From an uncultured Chloroflexota bacterium (GTDB lineage: Bacteria; Chloroflexota; Dehalococcoidia; UBA3495): a DNA stretch of 20,507 bases. The first letter of the stretch is position 1. Every line of letters begins with the position of its first letter. A model generated the notes under the pieces. It was given only the letters and a program-made list of their open reading frames with translations, made no database searches and had not been told where the DNA came from. The stretch is taken from positions 1 through 20,507 of the forward strand of contig CAJXEF010000017.1 in assembly GCA_913052545.1 (NCBI GenBank), given 5' to 3'. The position numbers were made by a program, and so were the translations under genes. This document shows positions 7,801-17,558 of the stretch, one piece after another.

Positions 7801-7842
7801 AAACAAAAGTCCCGTTCGAATTGAAACGGGACTTTTGTTTTT
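7801..7842 (+). terminator. Strong intrinsic terminator between convergent genes
   Basis: A perfect 16-bp inverted repeat (7801-7816 with 7825-7840, loop 7817-7824) containing GTCCCGTT/AACGGGAC, with a run of T at the 3' side (7836-7842). It lies 11 bases after the OB-fold gene stop and before the convergent VOC gene. The A-rich left flank gives a weaker T stretch on the other strand, so it may also stop transcription of the VOC gene. Confidence 0.88.
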
Positions 7843-7860
7843 GGGCATAGCCTAAATAAC

Positions 7861-8289
7861 TTAATCTAGTCCTCTAGTTCCAACCCAGCCCGTCTGAGAA
7901 ACGTCAATTATTTCACCATTGGGTCCACTATATTTAACCTCTACATTAGCATGGGCTGCTCCACCCATACCAACTCCGAGCGCCTGATTAATATCATCTC
8001 TGGTGTTAGAACCAGCATTTTGAAGTCTCTCAGCGATTTCTTCGAGGCTTTCTACTTCGAATCCTATGTGATGGATACCGCTAAACCCTGTACCATATTC
8101 GGGGCCGGCGACCTGTTCATTTTTAAAATTTAGGACAGCAACATTGATGTTCCCATCGCTTAGATAATAACCTGAGGCATTATCACTATCTAACTTCGCT
8201 ATCTCCTTCAGTCCAAACACCTCGGTATAAAATTTAGCCGTAGCGTCGGCATCCTGAGTAGCAATCGCAATATGTTTGATCTTCGGCAT
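7861..8289 (-). CDS. VOC (glyoxalase/bleomycin-resistance/dioxygenase fold) protein
   Basis: A 142-aa single VOC domain with paired beta-alpha-beta-beta-beta units. The first starts at KIKHIAIATQD (H6) and ATAKFYTEVFGLKE; the second has GIHHIGFEVESLEEI (H73/H74) and ends in YSGPNGEIIDVSQTGW. Expected metal ligands are H6, one of H73/H74 and the acidic residue near D129, where many members have Glu. The ATG has AAGGAGAG about eight bases upstream on the reverse strand. The family includes glyoxalase I, methylmalonyl-CoA epimerase and extradiol dioxygenases; nothing in the sequence selects one. It is a single-gene unit divergent from the LLM monooxygenase and convergent with the thiolase pair. 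A lyase, isomerase or dioxygenase step in the same catabolic block is possible but unproven. Confidence 0.88.
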   Translation of the reverse strand: MPKIKHIAIATQDADATAKFYTEVFGLKEIAKLDSDNASGYYLSDGNINVAVLNFKNEQVAGPEYGTGFSGIHHIGFEVESLEEIAERLQNAGSNTRDDINQALGVGMGGAAHANVEVKYSGPNGEIIDVSQTGWVGTRGLD

Positions 8290-8493
8290 AGTAGCTCTCT
8301 CCTTAGACCGGCAGAAGTTTTAGATATCACCTCTAATAGACTGGTGATCATCCCAACGATACCATTTTTGGAGTATGTTCGCCACTCCACATGGAAACGT
8401 CAGCTGTAACATTGTAAATGGATCTATTATTTTCAACATGATAGAATTCGATTCAACAACCCTATCGATAACCTCAATTACAGGAGTAGTTTA
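8290..8493. other. Divergent intergenic region, VOC / LLM monooxygenase
   Basis: The space between two divergent starts must hold both promoters, but none is convincing. TAGAAT (8442-8447) with TGGATC (8419-8424) at 17 bases is a weak plus-strand candidate. No repeat, RNA gene or coding signal was seen. Confidence 0.35.
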
Positions 8494-9657
8494 ATGACTT
8501 TATCGCCTAAAATGAAATTTGGTGTATTTATGGCTCCGTTCCACAGAGTTGGGGAAAACCCCACTTTGGCACTTGAGAGAGACCTGGAATTGTTGCAATG
8601 GTTAGATTCATTAGGATTTGATGAAGCTTATATAGGTGAACACCATAGTGCAGGTTGGGAAACCATCGCTTCTCCTGAAGTATTCATGGCAACAGCAGCT
8701 GAAAGGACCCGGCACATTAAGTTGGGCTCAGGAGTAATTAGCCTTCCTTATCATCATCCCTACATGGTTGCGAATCGTTTGGTTTTATTGGACCACCTCA
8801 CACGGGGCCGCGTAATTCTTGGGGTCGGACCCGGAGCTCTGGCATCAGATGCGTTGATGCTCGGGATAGACCCATCTAGACAAAGAGAGATGATGGACGA
8901 ATCTCTCGGCGTCATTCTACGATTATTTAACGAAACTGAACCCTTTTCCTATAAAAGTGACTGGTTCGAACTTAACGATGCGGTACTTCAACTGCGACCG
9001 TATCAGGAACCCCATATTCCTGTAGCAGTCGCCTCGGTCCAATCTCCTTCGGGCGTCACACTGGCTGGCAAACATGGCGCTGCTGTTTTATCGATGAGTA
9101 TCCCTCGAGACACAATACGCCAAACCAGCCTTAAGGAACTATGGTCAATAGCAGAAGAATCAGCTGCAGAGCACAACCAAACTGTTAGGAGAGAAGATTG
9201 GGGACTCGTTGTTGGAATGCACCTAGCAGAGAGTAAGAAGGAGGCCATGGAAGACATACGGCTTGGCGGAGGTAGAATAGTTAGCGAATATTTTGGTGAA
9301 ACATTAGGCAACGAAGTTCCTGATGTGCCACGAGACCAAATCGTTGATTACATGGTTGAACATAATCAATGGATAGTCGGCACGCCAGATGATTGCATCG
9401 CCGGTATCGAACGGCTACAGGAAATGAGCGGTGGATTCGGTAGCTTTATGATCCGAGTCGAAGATTGGGCTCCATTCGAAAAGATTAAGCATAGCTATGA
9501 ATTATTAGCGAGATACGTGATGCCGCATTTCCAAGGTACCGTTAAAGGTATAGAAATATCGAATCAATGGGCAAGAGAACGTAAAGACGAATTGAACCGT
9601 AACCGAATAACGGGGCTAAAAACCGCTACAGACGCATACTATGTCGGCCGCGAATAG
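8494..9657 (+). CDS. LLM-class flavin-dependent monooxygenase, limonene 1,2-monooxygenase-like
   Basis: A 387-aa bacterial-luciferase-fold protein that should use reduced FMN (supplied by a separate reductase) and O2 in the cytoplasm. Family marks are MKFGVFMAPFHRVGENP at the N-terminus, GFDEAYIGEHHSAGWET, RTRHIKLGSGVISLPYHHP, RGRVILGVGPGALASDALM, SPSGVTLAGKHGAAVLS and WIVGTPDDCIAGIERL. The EHHSAGW region and overall length fit the limonene 1,2-monooxygenase branch. No reductase domain is fused and no reductase gene is adjacent. The ATG has AGGAG seven bases upstream. These enzymes hydroxylate, epoxidise or insert oxygen into alkenes, ketones and sulfur compounds, and marine SAR202 genomes are known to carry many paralogues. 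The substrate here is unknown; terpene chemistry is only suggested by similarity judged by eye. Confidence 0.9.
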   Translation: MTLSPKMKFGVFMAPFHRVGENPTLALERDLELLQWLDSLGFDEAYIGEHHSAGWETIASPEVFMATAAERTRHIKLGSGVISLPYHHPYMVANRLVLLDHLTRGRVILGVGPGALASDALMLGIDPSRQREMMDESLGVILRLFNETEPFSYKSDWFELNDAVLQLRPYQEPHIPVAVASVQSPSGVTLAGKHGAAVLSMSIPRDTIRQTSLKELWSIAEESAAEHNQTVRREDWGLVVGMHLAESKKEAMEDIRLGGGRIVSEYFGETLGNEVPDVPRDQIVDYMVEHNQWIVGTPDDCIAGIERLQEMSGGFGSFMIRVEDWAPFEKIKHSYELLARYVMPHFQGTVKGIEISNQWARERKDELNRNRITGLKTATDAYYVGRE

Positions 9658-9726
9658 ATACTATTTGTCATTTCTAGATAATAAGCAGTTTATCCCAGTC
9701 GGAAACAAGGAAAACTTCTAAGTAGA

Positions 9727-9745
9727 TATAATAGAAGAATATAAT
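9727..9745 (+). promoter_or_regulatory. Candidate promoter region of pyk (two TATAAT boxes)
   Basis: TATAAT occurs at 9727-9732 and again at 9740-9745 upstream of pyk. Neither has a good -35 at normal spacing (TTCTAA at 9716-9721, 18 bases from the second box, is the best). Starts near 9740-9752 would give short leaders of about 38-50 bases. Confidence 0.35.
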
Positions 9746-9789
9746 TACCCCAAACTAACCGTTTTCAACGGGTAGAGAAGGCTGTTACC

Positions 9790-11196
9790 ATGCGCAAAAC
9801 CAAGATTATCGCTACTATCGGCCCTGCCTCCAGAGAGCCCGAGATATTAGAACAACTTATCTTAGCAGGCATGGACTGCGCTAGGTTGAACTTTTCGCAT
9901 GGCACTCTTGAGGAACATGCGGAAGTTATCCGTTCCGTAAGAGAATTGTCTGCCAAACACAATAAACAGGTAGCAATTCTCCAAGACTTGGGAGGTATCA
10001 AGCTACGACTAGGTAATATTACTGAGCAAATACAATTAAATCCCGGGGATGAAATCATAATCGGACCAGACTTCGATCCGGAAATCCCGGTTAGGTTACC
10101 ATTTCCGGAACCATCAATAATTAAGAATTTGCAACCTGGGAACTTGATTTTCATAGCCGACGGGATCATTTGTCTTGAAGTAACTGATATCCGGGATACA
10201 GAGGTATCCACAAAAGTCAGAAACGGAGGATTAGTATCTTCATATAAGGGCGTCAATCTTCCTGGAGTAAAGATTGATATACCGGTACTCACAGCCGATG
10301 ACAAAATAGCTTTAAAGTTTGGTCTAGAACAAGACATTGACTGGGTAGCTATCTCGTTCGTCCGGACAGTAGATGACATACTGTTTGCAAAATCGTATAT
10401 GGACAATATAGGAAGTACAGCCCGATTAATGGCTAAACTGGAGAAGTCTGAAGGTATTGAAAACCTCGATGAAATTCTTCAAGAAGTAGACGCTGTCATG
10501 GTCGCTCGGGGAGATCTCGGGGTAGAAATACCGATGGAACGGGTACCTGTGGTACAAAAAGAAATTGTTAAAAAAGCGAGTGTAGCGGCCAAAAATTCTT
10601 CTATCGCAACCCAAATGTTACGAACTATGGTTGATTCGCCAACCCCAACTAGAGCAGAAATATCTGACATCACTAATGCGGTTTTAGACGGATGTGACTC
10701 CATACTACTTTCAGACGAAATAGCCGTAGGACAGTATCCAGTAGAGGCAGTGACAGTAGCTGATGTAACGATCCGAGAAGCGGAAAAAATATACGATTAT
10801 AATCAAGAATTCAGCTGGGCTGACCGCACTCAAGCCATAGCAGCTAGCGCTAGCAAGTTAGTTAGTGAGATAAACTCTAAACCGATTGTAATCACTAGTA
10901 CAGGAAGAGCTGCTTTTGAATTAGCTCGCTTTAGGCCAAACGCAGACATAATAGTTTTTTCCCATGATGAATCAGTATTAAGAAAATTAGCATTGGCGTG
11001 GGGAGTATGCCCAGTTGGCGTGCTTCCCGCTGTTCCGGACATTGCACAGCTAGTCAAACTAGTAGTGGAGGCTGGAATCAAAAGCGAAATGATCTCGGAT
11101 ACAGATGTTGTAACCATCGTACATGGATTTTTAACTGGAGTCGGTGGCACTACAAACACTATTCAAGTGCTAGATCTTCGAGAATACCTCGCGTAG
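9790..11196 (+). CDS. pyk: Pyruvate kinase with altered active-site motifs
   Basis: Pyruvate kinase converts PEP and ADP to pyruvate and ATP in the cytoplasm. All domains are present in 468 aa: a TIM barrel opening with RKTKIIATIGPAS and LNFSHG (R32, N34, S36), a B domain around 70-170, the barrel again with NLPGVKIDIPVLT, AKLEKSEG (K216, E218) and ARGDLGVEIP (D242), and a C-terminal PK_C domain ending GVGGTTNTIQV. Several near-invariant spots differ: GGIK replaces GPK/GPE (69-71), AKN replaces GKP (267-269), QMLRTM replaces QMLESM, and LLSDEIA replaces MLSGETA, so the catalytic-loop Thr is I311. L67 and K71 match the K+-independent type. The ATG has AAGG eight bases upstream. The fold is certain; normal activity is not. 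It stands alone, convergent with gltD. Confidence 0.9.
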   Translation: MRKTKIIATIGPASREPEILEQLILAGMDCARLNFSHGTLEEHAEVIRSVRELSAKHNKQVAILQDLGGIKLRLGNITEQIQLNPGDEIIIGPDFDPEIPVRLPFPEPSIIKNLQPGNLIFIADGIICLEVTDIRDTEVSTKVRNGGLVSSYKGVNLPGVKIDIPVLTADDKIALKFGLEQDIDWVAISFVRTVDDILFAKSYMDNIGSTARLMAKLEKSEGIENLDEILQEVDAVMVARGDLGVEIPMERVPVVQKEIVKKASVAAKNSSIATQMLRTMVDSPTPTRAEISDITNAVLDGCDSILLSDEIAVGQYPVEAVTVADVTIREAEKIYDYNQEFSWADRTQAIAASASKLVSEINSKPIVITSTGRAAFELARFRPNADIIVFSHDESVLRKLALAWGVCPVGVLPAVPDIAQLVKLVVEAGIKSEMISDTDVVTIVHGFLTGVGGTTNTIQVLDLREYLA

Positions 11197-11275
11197 CAAA
11201 GATGTACTAGTCAAAGTTTATCAACAAACTATGGGATTTAGTCTAATAAGCAAAAGTTGCGACAGTTATCCATGT

Positions 11276-12727
11276 TCAGACGGTCATAGATCTTGGAAGC
11301 CTAGTCTCACCCATTAGATATTCATCCACACATCTAGCAGTCTCTCTTCCTTCAGCGATGGCCCAAACTACCAGAGATTGTCCTCGCGACATGTCGCCCC
11401 CAGCAAAAACACCCGGTACATTGGTCATGCGATTCTCATCAATTTGAACATTTCCTCTACCATCTAGCACTATACCCATTTGGCTCAACATGCCTTCATG
11501 CTCTGGATGGAGAAACCCCATAGCAAAAAGTACCAGATCCGCCTCTACTTCAAATTCGCTACCAGATACTTCTTCCATGTTGTATCTGCCATCTTCACCC
11601 CTGTTCCAAGCTACCCTTACAGCATGCAGTTTTTCAACCTGTCCGTTACTTCCAGAAAACGACTTGGTTAGTATATTGTAATCTCTGATGCCCCCTTCCT
11701 CGTGAGCCCCTGAAGACCTCAATATATTCGGCCATTGAGGCCACGGATTATCGGCAACCCGTTCAATGGGAGGTTCTGGCAATAATTCAAACTGATGGAT
11801 TAGCTCAGCCCCTTGTCTATGAGCGGTACCCAAACAATCGGCTCCAGTATCACCACCCCCCAATATGATCACGCGCTTGCCCTCGGCGCTAATTCGTTGC
11901 CCTAGTGGAATGGTTTCGCCCGACAGCAATCTGTTTTGCTGAGGCAGATATTCCATCGCCAGATGTATTCCTGATAAATCGCGTCCTGGAACAACTAATT
12001 CTCTCGCTTCGGTCGAACCTCCGGTAAGGCATATCGCATCGAACTCGGCCTGAAGATCCTCGACTGAGTAGTTTACGCCAACATGGGAACCAGTCGAAAA
12101 AACCACTCCTTCTTGTACCATGAGTTCCACTCGGCGCCTTACAACATCTTTACTTAATTTAAAATCTGGAATTCCCAAGGCTAACAAACCACCTACATGA
12201 TCGTCACGTTCAAATACTGTAACCGAATGGCCTGCTCGATTTAGTTGTTGAGCCGCAGCCAACCCAGCAGGACCAGACCCCACAACACCTATCTTTTTCC
12301 CTGTACGAATCTCGGGAGGTTCTGCTTTGATCCAACCGTTTTCAAATCCTCGCTCTGAAATTTCTTTCTCAATATGTTCAATAGTTACTGGATCTGCATT
12401 AATATTGAGCACACAAGAGGCCTCACAGGGAGCAGGACAAATACGGCCAGTGAACTCCGGGAAATTGTTGGTACTCAGCAATACTTTTAATGCTTGCTCC
12501 CAATCACCTAAATATACCTGATGATTGAATTCAGGTATAACATTCCCCAAAGGGCAACCCATATGGCAAAACGGGACAGCACAATCCATGCAACGTGATC
12601 CCTGTTCTTTGGCTTCGTTATCGGACCACCTGTGGTAGTACTCGTTATAGTCGTTCTTACGTTCTTGGACCGAACGACGGTCAGGAGTTAAACGGATAAA
12701 GTCTTGAAATCCTGTAGGTTTACCCAT
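11276..12727 (-). CDS. gltD: Glutamate synthase (NADPH) small subunit
   Basis: The beta subunit of GOGAT, which takes electrons from NADPH by FAD and passes them through Fe-S clusters to the large subunit. The 483 aa include an N-terminal cysteine-rich domain with C46, C49, C54 and C58 ([14 protein letters not shown]) and C97, C101 and C105 (CPAPCEASC). An FAD Rossmann motif [13 protein letters not shown] (147-159) and an NADPH motif [11 protein letters not shown] (290-300) follow, and the protein has FAMGFLHPE and [11 protein letters not shown] near the end. Length and domain order are normal. Its ATG overlaps the gltB stop by eight bases, so translation is likely coupled and the subunits made in step. 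It is convergent with pyk across a 79-base gap with no convincing terminator. Confidence 0.97.
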   Translation of the reverse strand: MGKPTGFQDFIRLTPDRRSVQERKNDYNEYYHRWSDNEAKEQGSRCMDCAVPFCHMGCPLGNVIPEFNHQVYLGDWEQALKVLLSTNNFPEFTGRICPAPCEASCVLNINADPVTIEHIEKEISERGFENGWIKAEPPEIRTGKKIGVVGSGPAGLAAAQQLNRAGHSVTVFERDDHVGGLLALGIPDFKLSKDVVRRRVELMVQEGVVFSTGSHVGVNYSVEDLQAEFDAICLTGGSTEARELVVPGRDLSGIHLAMEYLPQQNRLLSGETIPLGQRISAEGKRVIILGGGDTGADCLGTAHRQGAELIHQFELLPEPPIERVADNPWPQWPNILRSSGAHEEGGIRDYNILTKSFSGSNGQVEKLHAVRVAWNRGEDGRYNMEEVSGSEFEVEADLVLFAMGFLHPEHEGMLSQMGIVLDGRGNVQIDENRMTNVPGVFAGGDMSRGQSLVVWAIAEGRETARCVDEYLMGETRLPRSMTV

Positions 12728-15700
12728 GCCGTACTTCTTCCAATACTCGTTTATAGTCGCGCGGCATAATTTTCTTAAATTTTAACAACGATTCCTGCCA
12801 ATTTGCCAAAATAAATCCAGCTTGCTTACTTCCAGTAAGCTCTAGGTGATTTTCTATCATGGTTCGCAATATATTAATATCAGATAGTTCAATAACTCTT
12901 TCCAAATCAGCCAGGCCAGAATTAAAGCGTGTTTCAAAATCATCGTTTAAATCATAAACGAAGGCAATACCACCACTCATTCCCGCTGCAAAATTCCTAC
13001 CGGTAGGACCTAAGATCACTACAACACCACCTGTCATATACTCGCAACAGTGGTCGCCTACACTCTCAACCACTGCCTTAGCCCCACTATTTCTTACACA
13101 AAATCTCTCGCCCGCCCGTCCATGAACAAATACTTCCCCTCCAGTAGCACCGTATAACGCTACATTTCCTATAATTATATTATCTTCAGGAACAAACTTA
13201 ACCTCGGCAGGAGGTGTGATCACAATTCTGCCTCCTGATATTCCCTTAGCCACATAATCATTGGCATCACCTTCCAATCTCATCGCTATCCCGTTCGATA
13301 AGAAGGCACCAAAACTCTGCCCTGCGGATCCTGTCAGGTTAATATTTATGGTATTATCCGGAAGACCGTCTTCACCCCATTTTTTAGCTATTTTCCCGCT
13401 CAGCATGGCTCCGACGGTACGGTTAGAGTTGGATATTGGTAGATCGATCTGCACAGGTTTCTTGAGCTGTACCGCTTCATCCGCAAGTGAGATGATCTGA
13501 TTGTCTAGAGCTAACTCTAAACCGTGATCTTGCTCTTCGCTACAATAAACACCGACTTCATCAGATCGGGGAGCTGGCGACAATAACCTTGCAAGATCTA
13601 TCCCTTTGGTCTTCCAGTTATCTAACTCGTCATTAGTTTCGAGCAGGTCAACCCGACCTACCATTTCATTAAGTGAACGAAATCCTAATTCCGCCATTAT
13701 ATGCCGAAGATCTTCGGCAACAAAATTAAAATAATTGACCAGATGTTCTGGATCTCCAGCAAATTGTTTCCGTAATTCCGGGTCCTGGGTAGCTATACCA
13801 ACTGAGCAGGTGTTCAAATGACACTTACGCAACATGATACATCCATTAACTATTAATGCAGCAGTAGCCATACCAAATTCCTCGGCACCAAGCATAGCTG
13901 CGATCGCGACATCTCTACCCGTCTTTAATTGTCCATCTGTCTGCACCACTATTCGACTTCGGAGATCATTGGCTACGAGAACCTGATGAGTTTCGGCCAC
14001 ACCTAATTCCCATGGAAGCCCTGCATGTTTAATAGAAGACTCCGGCGAAGCACCCGTACCACCATCATGCCCACTGATTAGCACCACATCACCATGTCCT
14101 TTGGAAACACCTGCTGCAATGGTACCAACACCTACCTCCGAAACAAGTTTCACATGTATTCTTGCTTCTGGATTTATGTTCTTCAAATCGTGAATTAACT
14201 GTGCCAAGTCCTCAATAGAGTAAATATCGTGATGAGGGGGAGGTGAAATGAGTTCAACTCCTGGAGTGGTATTCCTCACCCAACCAATATACTCATCCAC
14301 TTTATAACCCGGCAATTGTCCGCCCTCACCAGGTTTCGAACCCTGGGCCATCTTGATCTGCAAGTCGGTCGCGTTAACCAAGTAATTCGGAGTTACCCCA
14401 AATCTACCAGAGGCAACCTGCTTGATGGCGCTACTCCTAGAATCTCCATTAGAATCTAGAGTGTAACGGTTATAGTCCTCTCCTCCCTCTCCGGTATTAC
14501 TCCTGGCTCCAATACGATTCATGGCTATAGCCATGGTTTCATGTGCCTCTCGGCTTATCGAACCCAAGGAAACCGCCCCTGTCGCAAACCGTTTGGCTAT
14601 TTCAGGTGCGGCCTCTACTTGATCAAGAGGGATAGCAGTAAGACCCTTTTTGAATTTTAATAAACCCCTCAGTGTAGCCATTTGCTTGCTTTGGTCGTTA
14701 ACCTGTTCGGCAAATTCTAAATATTTTGCCCAACTATTACTTCTGGCAGCCTCTTGGAGTCTGGATATCGATTCTGGGTTCCATTGGTGCACCTCGCCGC
14801 CCCTGCGCCACTGATAAAAACTGCCCGTATCCAACATGCTTTGATCAGGTAGGCCAACACTCTTAAAAGCTTTATCATGTCGCTCTAAAGCTTCAAGTTC
14901 TAATACGTCAAGCCCTATTCCTTCTATTCGAGAAGGCGTCCATGTGAAATACCTATCGATTAAAGCTCGATTCAATCCTATAGCTTCGAATATCTGCGCT
15001 CCTCTATAACTTTGGACCGTAGATATTCCCATTTTGGACATTACCTTGATCAAGCCTTTTTCGTTGGCCTTAATAAAATTATCAGCAGCTTGGTCAGGCT
15101 GAACGTCAGCAATCTCTCCCGTCGCGGATAAGTGCTTTACAGTTTGTAATGCTAAGTAGGGATTGATGGCTCCAGCGCCATAACCCACCAGTAAGGCAAA
15201 ATGGTGAACTTCCCTAGGCTCCCCTGATTCTACGACTAACCCTACCTTCGTTCTCGTACCTTGCCTAATCAAGTGATGATGTACAGCAGACGTCGCGAGT
15301 AAACTGGGTATCGGAGCATGGTAGCCATCTACACCTCTATCGGACAAAATAACTATGTTGTTTCCTTGATCAATGGCCGATGAAACTTTTTGACAAAGCT
15401 GATCTAAAGCGATTTCCAAGCCGCCAGAACCCGAATTGGAATCAAATAAAGTAGATAGAGTAACCGATCTCAAACCATTCATATCGAGCTGTCGGATTTG
15501 TTCTACTTCTTTTTCACTCAAAATAGGTGAGTGAATTGATAACTGACGGCAATGGGACGGAGTTTCTGATAACAAATTCTGTTCGCTACCAATGAATGTA
15601 GCCTTCGAAGTAACCAGTTCTTCGCGGATCGCATCTAGCGGAGGATTAGTCACCTGAGCAAACAACTGTTTGAAATAATTGAAAAGAATCTGATTCTCGC

Positions 15701-17246
15701 CAGACAAGACTGCCAGTGCCGCGTCATTACCCATTGATCCAATAGCTTCACTACCTGCAGAAGCCATCGGTGCGGTCAGCATTCGTAGCTCTTCGGTAGT
15801 ATAACCAAAGGCCTTTTGTTGAATCGGTAAATCAGCCGGATCTAAGTCTTCTAAATTCGAAGGCATCGGCAAAGATTCCAAGGTTACTTTTTGATCATCA
15901 AGCCATTCACCGTAAGGCTGTCGCTTAGACAGATCTTGCTTTAGTTCATCATCATCGATAATTCGACCTTCTTCTAAGCTGACCAAAAACATTCTACCGG
16001 GTTGCAAACGACCTTTTTCTCTAATCTGATCTGGAGGGACATCCAACACTCCTGTTTCGGAGGCCATAATTAACTTGTCGTCGTTAGTCACTGTATAACG
16101 GAATGGCCTCAGCCCATTTCGGTCCAGTACGGCGCATATGGTCTGACCACTAGCTGCCACCATCATTGCCGGCCCATCCCATGGTTCCATCAAACAAGAA
16201 TGATATTCATAAAAGTCCCTCTTTTCTTTAGAAATGCTCTCGTCTTGATCCCACGCTTCAGGAATCATCATGAGCATGGAATGGCCCAAATCTCTACCAC
16301 TCATGAGAAGTAGTTCTAGAGCATTGTCAAAACAAGCCGTGTCGCTCGCTCCAGCAGTCATCACAGGAGCAATTTTGCCCACGTCATTGCCAAACAACGG
16401 GGATTCAAATTGAGATTCCCGAGCCGCCATCCAGTTGACATTCCCTCTCAAAGTATTTATTTCACCGTTGTGAGCAAGAAACCTATACGGATGAGCTAGC
16501 TTCCAATGCCCTAAGGTATTAGTACTAAATCTCGAATGTACTAAAGCAAAGGCACTCACTAACTCTTCGTCATTCATATCTTGGTAGAATCCGGCCACTT
16601 GATCGGCCATCAACAAACCCTTATAGACTATCGTATTGCACGAGAAGCTACATATATAAAAGTAATCGGCTTGATCTTCGTCAATACCGAGATTTAGAAG
16701 TGAATGTTCAATCGATTTACGAACTATGTATAGCTTACGTTCAAAGTGGTCCGGGTGATCAAGGAGTGGACTTTGGTTAACGAAAATCTGACGAATCAAC
16801 GGCTGGACTTTCCTTGCATCTCTCCCCAGAGCAGATGGACTAACCGGCACATCCCGCCAACCTAGAAGTTCTAGGCCCTCTTTTTGAATCACGCTTTCAA
16901 TCAATTGCTCAGATTTTGCCCGAGCATCAGGATCGGGCGGGAGGAAAATCATCCCTACCCCATAATTTCCCGAGCAGGGTAGTTTGATTCCTAACTGGGC
17001 GCATTCCTTCAAGAAAAAGTCATGGGGTATTTGAATCAGTATCCCTGCTCCATCCCCGGTTTCTGGATCACAGCCACAAGCTCCTCTATGACCAAGATTT
17101 CCTAAAACCTCAAGAGACTCCTCTATTATGGAATGACATTTCACTCCCTTGATATTCGCGACCATACCTACCCCGCAACTATCATGTTCTTGTTCTGGGG
17201 AGTAAAGACCGGTTTCGGCCAGTTTTTTCAAAGGATTTACAACCAT
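12720..17246 (-). CDS. gltB: Glutamate synthase large subunit
   Basis: The alpha subunit of GOGAT makes two glutamates from glutamine and 2-oxoglutarate. The 1508 aa show the full layout: an N-terminal class II amidotransferase whose nucleophile C24 (HDSCGVG) is exposed after propeptide removal, RHRGACG-like [19 protein letters not shown], a central domain, the FMN/2-oxoglutarate barrel with [14 protein letters not shown] and [12 protein letters not shown], the 3Fe-4S cluster cysteines C1136, C1142 and C1147, and a GXGXG beta-helix with [14 protein letters not shown]. An in-frame TTG at 17279 would add 11 residues. The ATG at 17246, with AGGGGA seven bases upstream, gives the usual short propeptide and is preferred. 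It is co-transcribed with gltD. Regulation by nitrogen is expected, and an inverted repeat and a hairpin lie upstream. Confidence 0.97.
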   Translation of the reverse strand: MVVNPLKKLAETGLYSPEQEHDSCGVGMVANIKGVKCHSIIEESLEVLGNLGHRGACGCDPETGDGAGILIQIPHDFFLKECAQLGIKLPCSGNYGVGMIFLPPDPDARAKSEQLIESVIQKEGLELLGWRDVPVSPSALGRDARKVQPLIRQIFVNQSPLLDHPDHFERKLYIVRKSIEHSLLNLGIDEDQADYFYICSFSCNTIVYKGLLMADQVAGFYQDMNDEELVSAFALVHSRFSTNTLGHWKLAHPYRFLAHNGEINTLRGNVNWMAARESQFESPLFGNDVGKIAPVMTAGASDTACFDNALELLLMSGRDLGHSMLMMIPEAWDQDESISKEKRDFYEYHSCLMEPWDGPAMMVAASGQTICAVLDRNGLRPFRYTVTNDDKLIMASETGVLDVPPDQIREKGRLQPGRMFLVSLEEGRIIDDDELKQDLSKRQPYGEWLDDQKVTLESLPMPSNLEDLDPADLPIQQKAFGYTTEELRMLTAPMASAGSEAIGSMGNDAALAVLSGENQILFNYFKQLFAQVTNPPLDAIREELVTSKATFIGSEQNLLSETPSHCRQLSIHSPILSEKEVEQIRQLDMNGLRSVTLSTLFDSNSGSGGLEIALDQLCQKVSSAIDQGNNIVILSDRGVDGYHAPIPSLLATSAVHHHLIRQGTRTKVGLVVESGEPREVHHFALLVGYGAGAINPYLALQTVKHLSATGEIADVQPDQAADNFIKANEKGLIKVMSKMGISTVQSYRGAQIFEAIGLNRALIDRYFTWTPSRIEGIGLDVLELEALERHDKAFKSVGLPDQSMLDTGSFYQWRRGGEVHQWNPESISRLQEAARSNSWAKYLEFAEQVNDQSKQMATLRGLLKFKKGLTAIPLDQVEAAPEIAKRFATGAVSLGSISREAHETMAIAMNRIGARSNTGEGGEDYNRYTLDSNGDSRSSAIKQVASGRFGVTPNYLVNATDLQIKMAQGSKPGEGGQLPGYKVDEYIGWVRNTTPGVELISPPPHHDIYSIEDLAQLIHDLKNINPEARIHVKLVSEVGVGTIAAGVSKGHGDVVLISGHDGGTGASPESSIKHAGLPWELGVAETHQVLVANDLRSRIVVQTDGQLKTGRDVAIAAMLGAEEFGMATAALIVNGCIMLRKCHLNTCSVGIATQDPELRKQFAGDPEHLVNYFNFVAEDLRHIMAELGFRSLNEMVGRVDLLETNDELDNWKTKGIDLARLLSPAPRSDEVGVYCSEEQDHGLELALDNQIISLADEAVQLKKPVQIDLPISNSNRTVGAMLSGKIAKKWGEDGLPDNTININLTGSAGQSFGAFLSNGIAMRLEGDANDYVAKGISGGRIVITPPAEVKFVPEDNIIIGNVALYGATGGEVFVHGRAGERFCVRNSGAKAVVESVGDHCCEYMTGGVVVILGPTGRNFAAGMSGGIAFVYDLNDDFETRFNSGLADLERVIELSDINILRTMIENHLELTGSKQAGFILANWQESLLKFKKIMPRDYKRVLEEVRHG

Positions 17247-17274
17247 AGGTATATCCCCTATCCAATTAGTAAAA

Positions 17275-17291
17275 GGCAAGATTACCTTGCC
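17275..17291 (-). promoter_or_regulatory. Hairpin followed by T-run in the gltB leader
   Basis: On the gltB strand GGCAAG and CTTGCC form a perfect 6-bp stem with a 5-base loop, followed directly by TTTT. It lies about 30 bases before the preferred ATG and contains the alternative TTG. It could be a weak terminator/attenuator or a structure affecting initiation; it is short, and chance is possible. Confidence 0.3.
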
Positions 17292-17403
17292 ATTTTAATG
17301 ATTATTGGTTACGGTGAGTGATGTGGAAGGCATTCTGATAAATGCCACACAGAGAGGATTAGTCGATTGTTAAAATTATCACAAACCTATTTACCTAGCT
17401 GAT

Positions 17404-17432
17404 ATTATACACGCAAACCTAGTAACTGAGTA
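17404..17432 (-). promoter_or_regulatory. Candidate gltB promoter
   Basis: The reverse strand has a perfect TATAAT (17409-17404) with a poor -35 TACTCA (17432-17427) at 17 bases. The start would be near 17397, about 150 bases before the gltB ATG. The poor -35 would fit an activator-dependent promoter. Confidence 0.4.
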
Positions 17433-17444
17433 CCCCTAGTTACT
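17421..17444. promoter_or_regulatory. 7-bp inverted repeat, possible operator of gltB
   Basis: AGTAACT (17421-17427) and AGTTACT (17438-17444) are perfect inverted repeats separated by 10 bases, 17 bases centre to centre. They overlap and flank the -35 side of the candidate gltB promoter, as expected for a dimeric regulator. The protein cannot be named. Confidence 0.35.
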
Positions 17445-17520
17445 TGACAAACCATCTATGGGTTGTTCCTGCCATCTGTCGAAAGTGGCCTAATAATGCT
17501 CCAAATGCACCAAATCGTCC

Positions 17521-17549
17521 TTGAGTCACATTAATAGTAAAGATATAAT
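17521..17549 (+). promoter_or_regulatory. Sigma-70-type promoter giving a leaderless thiL operon mRNA
   Basis: -35 TTGAGT (17521-17526), a 17-base spacer and a perfect -10 TATAAT (17544-17549). The predicted start, six to eight bases after the -10, is at about 17555-17558, right next to the thiL ATG at 17559. No Shine-Dalgarno sequence precedes that ATG. Confidence 0.65.
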
Positions 17550-17558
17550 TTTCCAGTT

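Larger units (their letters stand above)
17247..17558. other. Divergent gltB / thiL intergenic region
   Basis: About 310 bases with no gene or RNA recognised. It holds a candidate gltB promoter (TATAAT on the reverse strand, 17404-17409), a 7-bp inverted repeat (17421-17444), a hairpin in the gltB leader (17275-17291) and the thiL promoter (17521-17549). An isolated TTGACA at 17444-17449 has no -10 at a suitable distance. Confidence 0.6.

Noticed and set aside
9765..10406. A 213-codon open frame on the reverse strand inside pyk
   Set aside because: It is antisense to a well-conserved pyruvate kinase, has a low-complexity Ser/Ile-rich translation with no recognisable motif, and looks like a by-product of pyk codon use.
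11197..11275. Terminator between pyk and gltD
   Set aside because: Only a 5-bp A/T-rich stem (AGTTT/AAACT) without a proper T-run was found.
17444..17472. TTGACA at 17444 as a promoter -35
   Set aside because: No acceptable -10 lies 15-19 bases downstream; the better thiL promoter is at 17521-17549.
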